From Saccharibacillus kuerlensis DSM 22868 (GTDB lineage Bacteria; Bacillota; Bacilli; Paenibacillales; Paenibacillaceae): DNA of 64,000 nt. The stretch spans positions 1-64,000 of the forward strand of contig NZ_KB899296.1 in assembly GCF_000378145.1 (NCBI RefSeq), read 5' to 3'. The notes below the pieces were generated by a model. It was not told where the DNA came from. It was given only the letters and a program-made list of their open reading frames with translations, and ran no database searches. The translations under genes were made by a program, and so were the position numbers. Of this stretch, positions 48,013 through 57,196 are shown in pieces. Each line of letters opens with the position of its first letter. Position 1 is the stretch's first letter.

Positions 48013-48051
48013 ATACGGTAAAAGGAGTAGAGGGACAGGAGCGGATAGGCA

Positions 48052-48819
48052 ATGAAAGCGGAGCAAAGAAGAGACTGGATTATCAACGAACTGTATCGCA
48101 GCAAAAAGGTACAGGTATCGGCGCTGGCGCAAACGTTTGGGGTATCGGAAGAGACCGTGCGGCGCGACCTGGACAAGTTGGAGAAGGAAGGCATCGTACA
48201 GAAAAATTACGGAGGGGCGGTGCTTAGTGCTCCGATCAACCGTGATCCTTCGTATGCGAGCCGACACGATCTCAATCTTGAAGCCAAGCGCCGCATTGCG
48301 GAAAATACGCTGGGATTAATCCATGACGAAGACAGCATTATGGCAGATACGAGTTCGACGGCGTTTGAAGTGCTGCGCCTGCTGACCGAACGGCGGGACA
48401 ATCTGACGCTGATCACCAATTCACTCGTTGCCTTATCCGCATTTCAGCAGTCGGGACATCGGCTGATTGGAACCGGCGGAACATTGGGCGCGTCGACCAG
48501 TTCGTTTGTCGGTCCCGATGCGGCGCGGACTGTCGAACGTTATAATGCCGATGTGGCGCTTCTTGGCTGCAAAGCACTGTCCATGAACGGTGGTATCTGC
48601 GACTCCAATGAAGCGGAAAGCGAGCTGAAACTGCTGATGCGGCGCCAGGCTAACAAGACAATTCTGCTCGCTGACCATTCGAAATTTGACCGTTTGGCAT
48701 TTATTCGATTGTTCGATTTCGGAGAAATTGATTTTGTTGTAACGGACCGGCAGCCGGCGGAAGAATGGGTGAATTTTCTGCACAGACGCGGAGTGACGTT
48801 GGTGTATGGGGAAGATTGA
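48052..48819 (+). CDS. DeoR family regulator of the fucose operon
   Basis: The 255-residue protein has an N-terminal winged helix (about residues 5-57, VSALAQTFGVSEETVRRDLDKLEKEGIVQKNYGGA) and a sugar-phosphate-sensing DeoRC domain (about 75-230) with TSSTAFEVL, ITNSLVAL, GTGGTLGASTSSFVGPDA and LADHSKFDR. DeoR proteins usually repress a sugar operon until a phosphorylated intermediate binds. Its position divergent from fucI makes the fuc operon the likely target and L-fuculose-1-phosphate a likely inducer (inference). The start follows an AGGGACAGGAG site. Often named FucR in other species; function is not proven here. Confidence 0.92.
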   Translation: MKAEQRRDWIINELYRSKKVQVSALAQTFGVSEETVRRDLDKLEKEGIVQKNYGGAVLSAPINRDPSYASRHDLNLEAKRRIAENTLGLIHDEDSIMADTSSTAFEVLRLLTERRDNLTLITNSLVALSAFQQSGHRLIGTGGTLGASTSSFVGPDAARTVERYNADVALLGCKALSMNGGICDSNEAESELKLLMRRQANKTILLADHSKFDRLAFIRLFDFGEIDFVVTDRQPAEEWVNFLHRRGVTLVYGED

Positions 48820-48895
48820 TTGAGGGTTGATTTTTCTTTCCGATCGTTTTAAAGTAAGGCAGTAAGCATTATATTCGTTGAACGGCGCGAAGCAC

Positions 48896-48942
48896 GCGGA
48901 CGTTTTCTCTTCTGGTTTTAGAAGAGAGGCGTCCGCTTTTTT
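48896..48942 (+). terminator. Terminator after DeoR gene
   Basis: GCGGACG..CTCTTCT faces AGAAGAG..CGTCCGC with a 7-nt loop and six T (48937-48942). Confidence 0.88.
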
Positions 48943-49107
48943 GCGTGCATTCGATTTGAGAAGGGTTGAAGACCAAGGCAGGTTGACGACAAAATTCGAG
49001 GTTCTTTGAAAACAGAAAATGGGACTTTCCCAATTGCTGCAACCAAGCGACAATAGAAAAGATGGACCTGGCGGAAGGTGTCGGGATCTGCATAATGCGA
49101 CAGGACC

Positions 49108-49134
49108 GCAACATGCAGTAAAACTGCATGTTGC
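49108..49134. promoter_or_regulatory. 11-bp perfect inverted repeat in SLH gene leader
   Basis: GCAACATGCAG (49108-49118), loop TAAAA, CTGCATGTTGC (49124-49134), 31 bp before the ATG. No T tract. It could be a repressor operator or a 5' stabilising hairpin near the ribosome binding site. Confidence 0.65.
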
Positions 49135-49165
49135 AATAGACAAGATTGAGGGGGAGAGGATTGTG

Positions 49166-50380
49166 ATGAAAAAGAGTTGGATGAAACGAGCGGGATTGGC
49201 GTTGGCGGCGGTGCTGACAGCGGGGGCCGTATGGGGAACGGGTTACGCACCGGATGTTCAGGCTGCCAGTTCGGCATTTTCAGATGTGAAAGCGGGGCAT
49301 TGGGCCGAGAGCGCCATTGCAAAAGGGGTATCCAAAGGCTATGTCGACGGCTACACCAATGGTACATTCAAGCCTGATGCAAGTGTGACCCGGGCAGAGT
49401 TCGTGAAGATGGTCGTATCGGCGATGAAACTTGAAACGAAAGAAGCTTCGGGCAAATGGTATGTGCCTTATGTGGATGCGGCGGCAAGCAAAGGACTGTA
49501 CGCGACAAGTGATTTCGCGAATAGCGAAGCCACTTGGAACAAAACGATGACCCGCGAAGAAATGGCCCGCGTTGCGGCCCGTGCGATCGGCGAGAAAACA
49601 TCGGAAAACGACAAATGGATGTATCTCGCAACCAAAGAGGGTCTGATCAAAGGCATGGGTAAAGCGCAGCTTGCTCCAAAAGGTCTGACCACGCGTGCCC
49701 AATCCGTTGTAATCATCGAGCGTATTCTGACAAGCAATGCCGGCGGCAATCTCGATTCCGATCTGTACGCAACGGGCGCTGCGGAAATCATGTGGCACGG
49801 TACCAACATCTTTACGGTGATGCCGGAAATGTTTGTCACACCGGAATCTGACTGGAAAAACAAAGGAAAGACCGGCATTGAAGACATGTGGAACGAGAAA
49901 AATATGACGATCACGTCGAAAGACGGGCTGTACCAAGCGAAGCTTGACGCCCTGATCGCGATCGACATGGCTGATCCGAATGACCCGAACCGCGCTTTGC
50001 TGGGTGATATCAACACGCTAAAATGGTTCAATGGTAATCAAATGATGAAGAACCCAATTAAAGGTAACACCAACACTTACGTGATCTACTTCAAGAGCAA
50101 ACAGGTATTCAATAAAGATAGAACCAGATACGTAAATCGTACGTTTGCACAATTTCAGGTCACTGGATTCGGTAACGTAGATGGTGACGCATACGCAGCA
50201 GGAAAATTGAACAAAGCGGCGTATGTATATCGCAATCAGATGGGTGATGTGCCTGCCGTTATCGTACCGAAAAGCGGCACGGTACAAGGCATGAACGATA
50301 TTAGTATCGTTCTACAAACGCCAGCGAGCGGTACTTGGTTCAAAAATGTTGACCTGCTCAGACTTCGAGGTATCAAGTAA
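49166..50380 (+). CDS. S-layer homology domain protein
   Basis: A 404-residue exported protein. It has a signal peptide (KKSWMKRAGLALAAVLTAGAV, cleavage likely after VQA at about 33), then three SLH repeats (about 37-87 with FSDVKAGHWAESAI and GYTNGTFKPDASVTRAEF; 97-141; 150-188). These bind pyruvylated secondary cell-wall polymer. The C-terminal 215 residues are unrecognised. The ATG at 49166 follows GGGGGAGAGG. The last codon overlaps the next start by one base (TAATG), so the two proteins are probably made together. Confidence 0.9.
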   Translation: MKKSWMKRAGLALAAVLTAGAVWGTGYAPDVQAASSAFSDVKAGHWAESAIAKGVSKGYVDGYTNGTFKPDASVTRAEFVKMVVSAMKLETKEASGKWYVPYVDAAASKGLYATSDFANSEATWNKTMTREEMARVAARAIGEKTSENDKWMYLATKEGLIKGMGKAQLAPKGLTTRAQSVVIIERILTSNAGGNLDSDLYATGAAEIMWHGTNIFTVMPEMFVTPESDWKNKGKTGIEDMWNEKNMTITSKDGLYQAKLDALIAIDMADPNDPNRALLGDINTLKWFNGNQMMKNPIKGNTNTYVIYFKSKQVFNKDRTRYVNRTFAQFQVTGFGNVDGDAYAAGKLNKAAYVYRNQMGDVPAVIVPKSGTVQGMNDISIVLQTPASGTWFKNVDLLRLRGIK

Positions 50381-53300
50381 TGAAAGAAAATCGACAACGA
50401 AAGAAACGATTCACGCTTGTCGGACTCAGCACGCTACTCATTGCGAGTAGCGTGCTGGGTGTTTTTTTTCCACTCCAAGGAAAAATCGCCGCTGCGCCGA
50501 TTAAAAAAGTAATCACCTATTCCGGCGGCGATGACGCCCCAAGACTTCACCCCCATCGAAACGCCGTAGCTTTCGGTAAAACGCCAACCGCAACAACAAC
50601 CCGGATCAGCGAAGACGCAGGCACCGGGAAAAAGATTCGAAAAATTGTGTTTTACAAAGGAACCGAAGCGGTTAAAACCATCGAGGTTAACTCTCAAACC
50701 TATTCCGGAACCGAAACATTTACAGGCGAAGCAATTGAAGTGGCGTCAGAGAACAACGGGTCAAACGGCTCATGGTTCGCATGGAACCGAACGATTCTAA
50801 GCGGATGGGTAGCCGGACAGAGTGATTCAGCATCAGATCAAGGTCCGTCGTCATCTGCACCCGAAACTGAAACCAATATCACAACCCAAGACCCACCTCA
50901 CACAGGCAACTATAAAACAACGCCCGGCCGGAAGACTAGATTGACCGTTAAGTATCCGATCAGCAACCCATTTAAAGGGACCAGCACATTTAACGATTTA
51001 TCTTTCCCGCTGTATTTAATCGATAATCGATCAAATATTGTACAGTCAAAAAATCCACAGCTTCCTGCTAATAGAGCCAAAATCGAAATTGATGAAGATA
51101 AAGAAGTTAGTAATGCGAATTTGCAAATTACAGGTTATCCTGTTAAAAATCAAATTTCCATTGTGTCACTGTTAGTCGGATTAGAACCCGGTCAAACAAC
51201 GGTGGGTCCTACTCGCGATTTAAACTTCGCTACAATTACATTCGACCAGGAGCATGCCGATATTGGCGCGTATCGCTATTACGTTGAAAAAAACGCAGAT
51301 GGCAGCATGCGCCCGTATAACGGAAATCCGAAAAACGCGCAAATTATGGCGTTTTACTACGCGGCGTATAACTTCACCGCCGCATCGGTCACGTATCAGT
51401 ATCCAGACCGGTATTGGGTCTATACCGAAGATGCCGAAATTGAAGATCCTCAAGAACCAATCTTCGGTTGTACCGTACGAGACGGACGCGTTATCGAAGG
51501 TGAAAAAATGACGCCCGAAGCCAGTGCCGTCATTAAAGCCGATCAACGTGACCGTGAAATGTTCGATGTGCTGCAAGGCATTCCGACATCTGAAAGTTTA
51601 TACGGGAACGTAATCGCCAATAATTACCTACATCAATTCAAATTCAAAGAACAACTCACCACTTGCGTTTACGAAATAACCGTAAGCAAGACCTACGAAT
51701 TGATCTGGTACACCGACGTTCCGATAATCAATGATGACGGATCTCCGGGGGGAACAGAACGTGTCCAAGAAAAAGACAGCGAAACCAAGTTATATGAGCT
51801 TCATATCGAACGATACGGCTCGCACTGGATCGTTGATAAACTCGGCGCCTACGAGATCGACAACGCCGTTCTTCAAAACTATGCGTTTGAAGGCGAGCGA
51901 ATCACGATAAGGCCAAACGGCTATACGCCGCCCAATATGACACTTACCCGAAACGGTAAGGCCGTTGCTGATCCAGGCCCCGGTAACTGGACGGCTGACC
52001 CAGAAACGATCGACTTAGGCGGGACGTCGCCTCCACCGGTTCCCGATGAATTAGGTCGGTATGAAGGCGAAACTGAAAACAAAATCGATCAGATTAAGGT
52101 CAATAACGATAAAGTAACATTTAACGGTCAAGTCCTTATGAACGACAACGTGGTCGAGCGAAAAACGCAGGATCCACAGCGTGTACCTGAACCGACAGCC
52201 ATTACACGTGATGTTCTGTACAGTGCAAATCATATGATTCCTATGACCAAAACAAACCGGTACGCAGCGGCTTCGATGGGGGCCATTACGTATAAACCTT
52301 TAAGCGTAAATTACAATGCTGATCCCGGGGATACCTACCCCATCGGTAGCATCAACTCAGTCACCGTACATACTCCGGTCGTCAACTATTCCTCCGCCAC
52401 CGACGATCAAGCTCACAACCAGAAGACCGTGCCCAATGGCAGCCGAGCTGCATTCATTCTTGACCGGCCGTTTACGGTAAGAATACCGACCAGCGGACAA
52501 CATGCTAACTATGTTGGTTATGGGCATCGGGATTATGCCAAGTATTTCCGCGCCAAGCAGGTCCGTTTCCCGTTCGACGTGTACACGGCGGACCGGTCGA
52601 TCTTCTATGAGAAGAATACGTGGATCGACATTCCGGTCAGCCAACTGGACACGACGTTCTTCCTGCCGGTCTGGGTAGACGAAGGCGACTATAGTGTCGA
52701 GTTCCGGAATATCGCAGAGAATGCACCGGATGTGCAGCCTGCTGAGCGGGATGCCAATCTGGATTTGATTAACCATGTCGCTTCCGATACCGTTAATGTC
52801 GAGGTCATCGGCCGACTATACGACTTCCACATTACGGACATCGTTGACTACAGCTGGGAAAAGGTATTTCGGGTAAAGGAAGGCAGGCCGCTTCATACCG
52901 GAGACACCTATTGGACCGGCCTTAATGGGATTGACGGCGCCGCTCGAGGCAACACGCCGCCGTTTACCCTGCCAATTCTGCCAGGCAGCCATCCGCTGGA
53001 AGGCATGAAAAATCTTGCGGTGAAGACCGGCTATCACGTGAAGTTTGATCTGAAGACGAAAGGCAATATGTTCGGCGAACAGGACGGTATTCGCATCACG
53101 CCGAGCTTTACCTTTGTCAGCCGAGACGGCCAAAGTAAAATGCCGGTCGATCTGTATTATCACGACGATCACCGAACGTTTATTAAAGTCGGTTCGCCCG
53201 AAGATACAGAACCGCGCTATGTCATTCTTAACGACCGGCTGCGCAATGTACCGGAAGAGGAACTGAGGGACACGGCACGGTACAAATACAACCATTATTA

Positions 53301-53847
53301 CGGCTTCTCGCAGGTAGGGAACGTCAGCCGCGAGATGTTTATCAACGACTATATCTATCGGTTCACTAAAATGAAGACACCGGTGGGCGGCTATGATCAG
53401 CTTCTGCTGCCGGAACAGATTCGCACCTTAATCGGACCGAAGAGCAGCCTGCCGGCTTCGGTTGATTACGAACGAGCGAACGCTGCGGAGCAGAAATGGT
53501 ACGGGGAGTACAGTTTGCCCGGTGATCCGTATGTCGTCGCCAAAGGAACAGATCTGGCCGAGTACGGCCGAACGCATCGCGGCCTGACCAAGCGCGACCC
53601 GATCTTCCTGCGGGACGGCTATATCATCTTGAATTTCAACATTGAGAGTATTCGCAATGGGAACCTGGATCGCCCGCATCTGCAGTACATCCATGCGCCG
53701 CTGATGAATCAGTGGAATCTGGAAGGGTTCCGTCGAAGCGTACAGGACTCTTGGGGGAATACGTTCTCGCTGCAGGACGGAGACATCGTCTTTTTCCATG
53801 CAGACAAGTCATACAAAGATGACTTCCAAGTGCAGGTGCCTCATTAA
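50380..53847 (+). CDS. Large secreted protein of unknown function
   Basis: A 1155-residue protein with a signal peptide (basic start, hydrophobic LVGLSTLLIASSVLGVFF, likely cleavage after IAAA near residue 39). I do not recognise a domain. The sequence is beta-rich, with many Tyr/Asp/Pro segments such as YWVYTEDAEIEDPQEP and FHITDIVDYSWEKVFRVKEGRPLHTGDTYW, and no SLH repeat or LPXTG. Coupling to the upstream SLH gene (one-base overlap) suggests both act at the cell surface, perhaps with the SLH protein as anchor. Composition changes within the gene: 51061-51120 is 33% GC by my count, 53581-53640 is 55%. The C-terminal half looks native, the N-terminal two-fifths foreign or fast-evolving. Confidence 0.88.
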   Translation: MKENRQRKKRFTLVGLSTLLIASSVLGVFFPLQGKIAAAPIKKVITYSGGDDAPRLHPHRNAVAFGKTPTATTTRISEDAGTGKKIRKIVFYKGTEAVKTIEVNSQTYSGTETFTGEAIEVASENNGSNGSWFAWNRTILSGWVAGQSDSASDQGPSSSAPETETNITTQDPPHTGNYKTTPGRKTRLTVKYPISNPFKGTSTFNDLSFPLYLIDNRSNIVQSKNPQLPANRAKIEIDEDKEVSNANLQITGYPVKNQISIVSLLVGLEPGQTTVGPTRDLNFATITFDQEHADIGAYRYYVEKNADGSMRPYNGNPKNAQIMAFYYAAYNFTAASVTYQYPDRYWVYTEDAEIEDPQEPIFGCTVRDGRVIEGEKMTPEASAVIKADQRDREMFDVLQGIPTSESLYGNVIANNYLHQFKFKEQLTTCVYEITVSKTYELIWYTDVPIINDDGSPGGTERVQEKDSETKLYELHIERYGSHWIVDKLGAYEIDNAVLQNYAFEGERITIRPNGYTPPNMTLTRNGKAVADPGPGNWTADPETIDLGGTSPPPVPDELGRYEGETENKIDQIKVNNDKVTFNGQVLMNDNVVERKTQDPQRVPEPTAITRDVLYSANHMIPMTKTNRYAAASMGAITYKPLSVNYNADPGDTYPIGSINSVTVHTPVVNYSSATDDQAHNQKTVPNGSRAAFILDRPFTVRIPTSGQHANYVGYGHRDYAKYFRAKQVRFPFDVYTADRSIFYEKNTWIDIPVSQLDTTFFLPVWVDEGDYSVEFRNIAENAPDVQPAERDANLDLINHVASDTVNVEVIGRLYDFHITDIVDYSWEKVFRVKEGRPLHTGDTYWTGLNGIDGAARGNTPPFTLPILPGSHPLEGMKNLAVKTGYHVKFDLKTKGNMFGEQDGIRITPSFTFVSRDGQSKMPVDLYYHDDHRTFIKVGSPEDTEPRYVILNDRLRNVPEEELRDTARYKYNHYYGFSQVGNVSREMFINDYIYRFTKMKTPVGGYDQLLLPEQIRTLIGPKSSLPASVDYERANAAEQKWYGEYSLPGDPYVVAKGTDLAEYGRTHRGLTKRDPIFLRDGYIILNFNIESIRNGNLDRPHLQYIHAPLMNQWNLEGFRRSVQDSWGNTFSLQDGDIVFFHADKSYKDDFQVQVPH

Positions 53848-54072
53848 GTAAGCACAAGCGAAGTAAGCACAAGCGGTTGCTGGTACGAGCTTGAGGTACG
53901 CAGCGAAATCGGCATATGCCGGGAGTGAAAGAAGTTCAGGTAAACGGTCGGAAGATAGAAGAACATATCGTACCGGCTTATCCCAAACGGGAATTGGCGA
54001 GCGTAGAAGTCCTGCCCCAAGGAGACCTTTAATATTAATAGAGAGAAAGATAGAACTAAGCAGAAATAGACG

Positions 54073-54118
54073 AAAAGACCGCGCTGCCGAAGGGAATTCG
54101 GGAGTCGCGGTCTTTTGT
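54073..54118. terminator. Terminator after large secreted protein gene
   Basis: AAAAGACCGCG (54073-54083) pairs with CGCGGTCTTTT (54106-54116); an inner CCGAA/TTCGG stem extends it. T or A runs lie at both ends, so it can serve the convergent genes too. Confidence 0.87.
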
Positions 54119-54263
54119 TGAGGAAGAAGGATACAAGAAGCAAAAGGCTGCAAGAAGCAGGTACAGCCTATGGATGGAAAATCTGGTCTCGCCGATCTCA
54201 TGTCAGTACCGATCTTGCGATCTTATATCACTGCTCAATCTCCTATCGGTGCATGCTGCCGAT

Positions 54264-54905
54264 TCAGCGCCGACGGAACAGCAGAACCTGCCCTACAAAT
54301 CCAACTCCGGCAAGTATAAGACTTACCCAGTACGGAATCGTAATGACCGGGGTAATGCGCAGAAGCATCAAGCTTGCGGTTCCGAGAATGACCAGTGCAA
54401 TCAGCACAGTGCCGATTCCGCGAAGGTTAAATTTCGGCGGAGCCGGAATGCCTTCTTCAGGGTCCCGACGGGTTAGACGCATCAGCACTTCAATCAGAGC
54501 AAACGCCCCAATAACGACAACCAGCAGCATGCCTGTATTCGTTTCTTCCGCCTCGGGAACAATAAGAGCGGTCAGTCCAAGCAGCAGAAAAGTCCAGCTC
54601 AGTGCAGTCCAAGGAACCAAGACCGACAGACGGGCACGACCGGATACTTTGCGCTGCGGAAGGTGCAGGAGCGCTTCGGAGGCAAAAGCAACCGGATCTT
54701 CTCCAAACAATTTGGAAGCGGATTTGCCCTGCTTTTGGGCGGACAGCAGTTCCTGCCCGCGCGCCAGCAGCCATTCTTCGCCGCTGTTTTCTTGAACTCG
54801 GCTGGACCGTATGTGAACGATCACCTCATCGAAGTATTCAGCGTTTTTCTTGCTCAATTGATCGCGGATCGTGTTAATCTCGCGTATGTTCGTTCTTACG
54901 CTCAA
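54264..54905 (-). CDS. DUF1129 family membrane protein
   Basis: The 213-residue protein has a polar helical N-terminal half (EEWLLARGQELLSAQKQGKSASKLFGEDPVAFASEALLHLPQR, typical of DUF1129) and four C-terminal hydrophobic helices (about 95-110, 122-140, 160-178, 185-207). The function of the family is unknown. The start is TTG at 54905, 10 bp after AAGGAGG. It lies 50 bp downstream of the DUF2278 gene in the same direction, a likely two-gene unit. Confidence 0.85.
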   Translation of the reverse strand: MSVRTNIREINTIRDQLSKKNAEYFDEVIVHIRSSRVQENSGEEWLLARGQELLSAQKQGKSASKLFGEDPVAFASEALLHLPQRKVSGRARLSVLVPWTALSWTFLLLGLTALIVPEAEETNTGMLLVVVIGAFALIEVLMRLTRRDPEEGIPAPPKFNLRGIGTVLIALVILGTASLMLLRITPVITIPYWVSLILAGVGFVGQVLLFRRR

Positions 54906-54955
54906 AAGGGGAAGCCTCCTTGAAATCTTGAAATCTTGAAATAATGATGGAAATG

Positions 54956-55603
54956 CTAATCAGCCGCATGTCCCTGTTCGTCTGTTTGCCAAGATTGGGA
55001 CTGGAACGCGAGGAATAGACCGGTCCATCGGTCCTCACCGGTATCGTGGATCAGAATTGCTCCGTCTCGGAAAGTACCGTTGTCGTCATGCCATGGTCGC
55101 TCGTTGCCCTGGTTCATATGGATATTGTGCAGACCGTGTCCCGGCAGGAACCCGAAGTAATAATCCGGCGTCTTGAGTTCGGGACCCCAGCTGTCGCCGA
55201 AAACGTACAGCTCGGCCTTCGTTTGTATTGCCTTGTCGATCAGGGCAACAATTTTCTCGTTCAGATCATTATCCGGACCCGGCAGGCTGGCCGGCAGCGG
55301 AACCATATCCTCCCGGTGGAACAGGGGATTCCGGACGAAATCCAGACCGCGGATTGGAAGTCCGTTTTCGATCGGCGTGAAGCCGCTCGGCAGGCTTTTA
55401 AGAGACTCTGTTTCGGAAGGTATACACGGGCCAATCCAGTATAGAAGTTCGGATGGATAAGCTTTGGACTTGATATTGATCGATGAACGATACAGAACGT
55501 TCCGATCATCCTGCAGACAAATATGAAAATGAGGCTGACTGCCAAAGCCGTGAATCGAGCGCAGCGCTCTGGCTTTCAGCACGCCGTAACGATAGCGGCT
55601 CAC
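54956..55603 (-). CDS. DUF2278 family protein
   Basis: The 215-residue protein opens YRYGVLKARALRS and continues PHFHICLQDD ... VNIKSKA-like ... PSELLYWIG, the DUF2278 (YukJ) pattern. Later motifs are GLDFVR, AELYVFGDSWG and GLHNIHMNQGN...DDNGTFRDGAILIH. Function is unknown; members are soluble and often sit near stress genes. The start is GTG at 55603, 8 bp after GGGAGG; a longer reading frame from 55639 lacks a site and adds residues not seen in the family. Confidence 0.82.
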   Translation of the reverse strand: MSRYRYGVLKARALRSIHGFGSQPHFHICLQDDRNVLYRSSINIKSKAYPSELLYWIGPCIPSETESLKSLPSGFTPIENGLPIRGLDFVRNPLFHREDMVPLPASLPGPDNDLNEKIVALIDKAIQTKAELYVFGDSWGPELKTPDYYFGFLPGHGLHNIHMNQGNERPWHDDNGTFRDGAILIHDTGEDRWTGLFLAFQSQSWQTDEQGHAAD

Positions 55604-55718
55604 TGGCGTTCCCTCCCGAATGATTATCTCTCTAAGCATATCGCAATCGGGGTTAGCGGTCTACGGAATCCCCTTCGCAAATTGTACAGTCTCACTGGAC
55701 AGCGGAACAAACTCCGAA

Positions 55719-55748
55719 TTGACAATTTCCGGGTCAAAACGTTAAGAT
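55719..55748 (+). promoter_or_regulatory. Promoter of alpha/beta hydrolase gene
   Basis: TTGACA (55719-55724) and TAAGAT (55743-55748) with an 18-bp spacer, 52 bp before the ATG. Confidence 0.62.
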
Positions 55749-55799
55749 AGATGTAATTCACACCAAACAACTAGGAATTAAAAACAGGAGGCTGCTGCC

Positions 55800-56615
55800 A
55801 TGGAACGCCAAATTGTGATCCGCCACAAAACGCACGATTTGACCGCTACGATTCATTATCCGACTTCGGGAGGCTGCGAAGGGCGTCTTCCGCTGACGGT
55901 CATCTGCCATGGATTTGTAGGCAGCCGGATTGGCGTAGACCGGCTCTTTGTCGTAACGGCTCGGGAATTGGCTGCCGAAGGGCAGTTGGTCGTTCGGTTC
56001 GATTATGCCGGCTGTGGGGAAAGCGGAGGCGTATACGGCGAGGAAGGGATGGAGTCGATGATCCTTCAGACGCGTACGGTTCTTGATTACGCGATGACCT
56101 GCGCGGATATCGATCCGAGTCGGGTCACGCTGATCGGGCACAGTCTAGGCGGTGCAGTGGCGCTGTTGACGGCTGTTCGCGACCGCCGGGTCAAGAGTCT
56201 GGCAATGTGGTCTTCCGTCGGTTATCCCTTCAACGACATCGTCAAGATTACCGGACGCGAAAGATATGACGAGTCGGTTCGCACAGGCAGCACCGATTAT
56301 CTGGGCTATTCGTTTACGCCAGTGTTCTTCGAATCGCTCGGATCGTTCCAGCCTTTTCAGGAAGCGAGCAAGTTCTACGGCGACGTACTGGTCGTACACG
56401 GAACGTCGGATGATGTGATTCCTGTTGATTATGCTTTCCTGTACCAGAAATTGTTCTGGACGCGCGAAGATTCCCGCTGTGACAAAGAAATCATCTTCCA
56501 GGCGGACCATACGTACTCGTCCGGTCCGCATCGCCGACAGCTGCTCGACATTACGAAGCGCTGGCTGCAGGATCGGCATAAGAGCGAGGTCGACTGGCAG
56601 CACTGGACGATTTAA
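55800..56615 (+). CDS. Alpha/beta hydrolase, esterase-like
   Basis: A 271-residue cytoplasmic hydrolase of the feruloyl-esterase-like type. It has the oxyanion region VICHGFVGSRIG, FDYAGCGESGG, the nucleophile elbow GHSLGG (Ser115), an acid in VVHGTSDDVIPVDYA and a His in QADHTYSSGPHRRQ. Substrate is unknown. An ACAGGAGG site precedes the ATG. The last residues (DWQHWTI and stop) are encoded by the first unit of a 46-47 bp tandem array, so the original C terminus has been altered or the array grew from this gene end. Confidence 0.9.
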   Translation: MERQIVIRHKTHDLTATIHYPTSGGCEGRLPLTVICHGFVGSRIGVDRLFVVTARELAAEGQLVVRFDYAGCGESGGVYGEEGMESMILQTRTVLDYAMTCADIDPSRVTLIGHSLGGAVALLTAVRDRRVKSLAMWSSVGYPFNDIVKITGRERYDESVRTGSTDYLGYSFTPVFFESLGSFQPFQEASKFYGDVLVVHGTSDDVIPVDYAFLYQKLFWTREDSRCDKEIIFQADHTYSSGPHRRQLLDITKRWLQDRHKSEVDWQHWTI

Positions 56616-56845
56616 TGTTCGTCCAGTGCTGCGCAGCCTACTGGCAGCACTGGACGATTTAATGTTCGTCCAACATTGCGCAGCCTACTGGCAACATTGG
56701 ACAATCTAATGTTGTCCAACATTGCGCAGCCTACTGGCAACATTGGACAATCTAATGTTGTCCAACATTGCGCAGCTTACTGGCAACATTGGACAATCTG
56801 ACGTTGTCCAACATTGCGCAGCCCACTGGCAGCACTGGACGATTA
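56594..56845 (+). repeat. 46-47 bp hairpin-forming tandem array
   Basis: Units start at 56594, 56641, 56688, 56734 and 56780, plus a partial one at 56826. The first contains a perfect 14-bp stem (56597-56610 with 56619-56632) whose 8-nt loop holds the hydrolase stop codon. Later units change GCAGCACTGG to GCAACATTGG, with matching change CAACATTGC in the other arm only in part. Confidence 0.93.
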
Positions 56846-56874
56846 ATATTGAAAGAAACTTTCATTTTTCATTA

Positions 56875-56904
56875 AACCGGAAGCCTGAGGGCTTTCGGTT
56901 TTTT
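56875..56904 (+). terminator. Terminator after hydrolase array
   Basis: AACCGGAAGCC (56875-56885), loop TGAG, GGCTTTCGGTT (56890-56900) with one G-T pair, then T. The next 290 bp up to the DUF47 gene hold no gene. Confidence 0.9.
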
Positions 56905-57196
56905 ATGTTTTCTTTTGTTCAGAACTCTCAGATTAAGGTTCGTTTAATAAACGCTGTGTAAAGTGGGAAGCGGGAGAAAGAAATCGATAAACGCGAATAA
57001 AGATCAAAAAGCAGTCATTTTCCTGCTTTTGTTAATTACAGTCTATTTTTCTGTAAAAACAATGTGAAAAACGAGCGAACTTTTCTTTTAATCCCTGACA
57101 TGATTGTGCTAGAATGATTGAGGCCGCAGAAGCGGATTTAAAACTTTGCGCGGATTTCGCGTGCACGGTTTTGAAAATTTGAAAAGGGGTTTTAAA

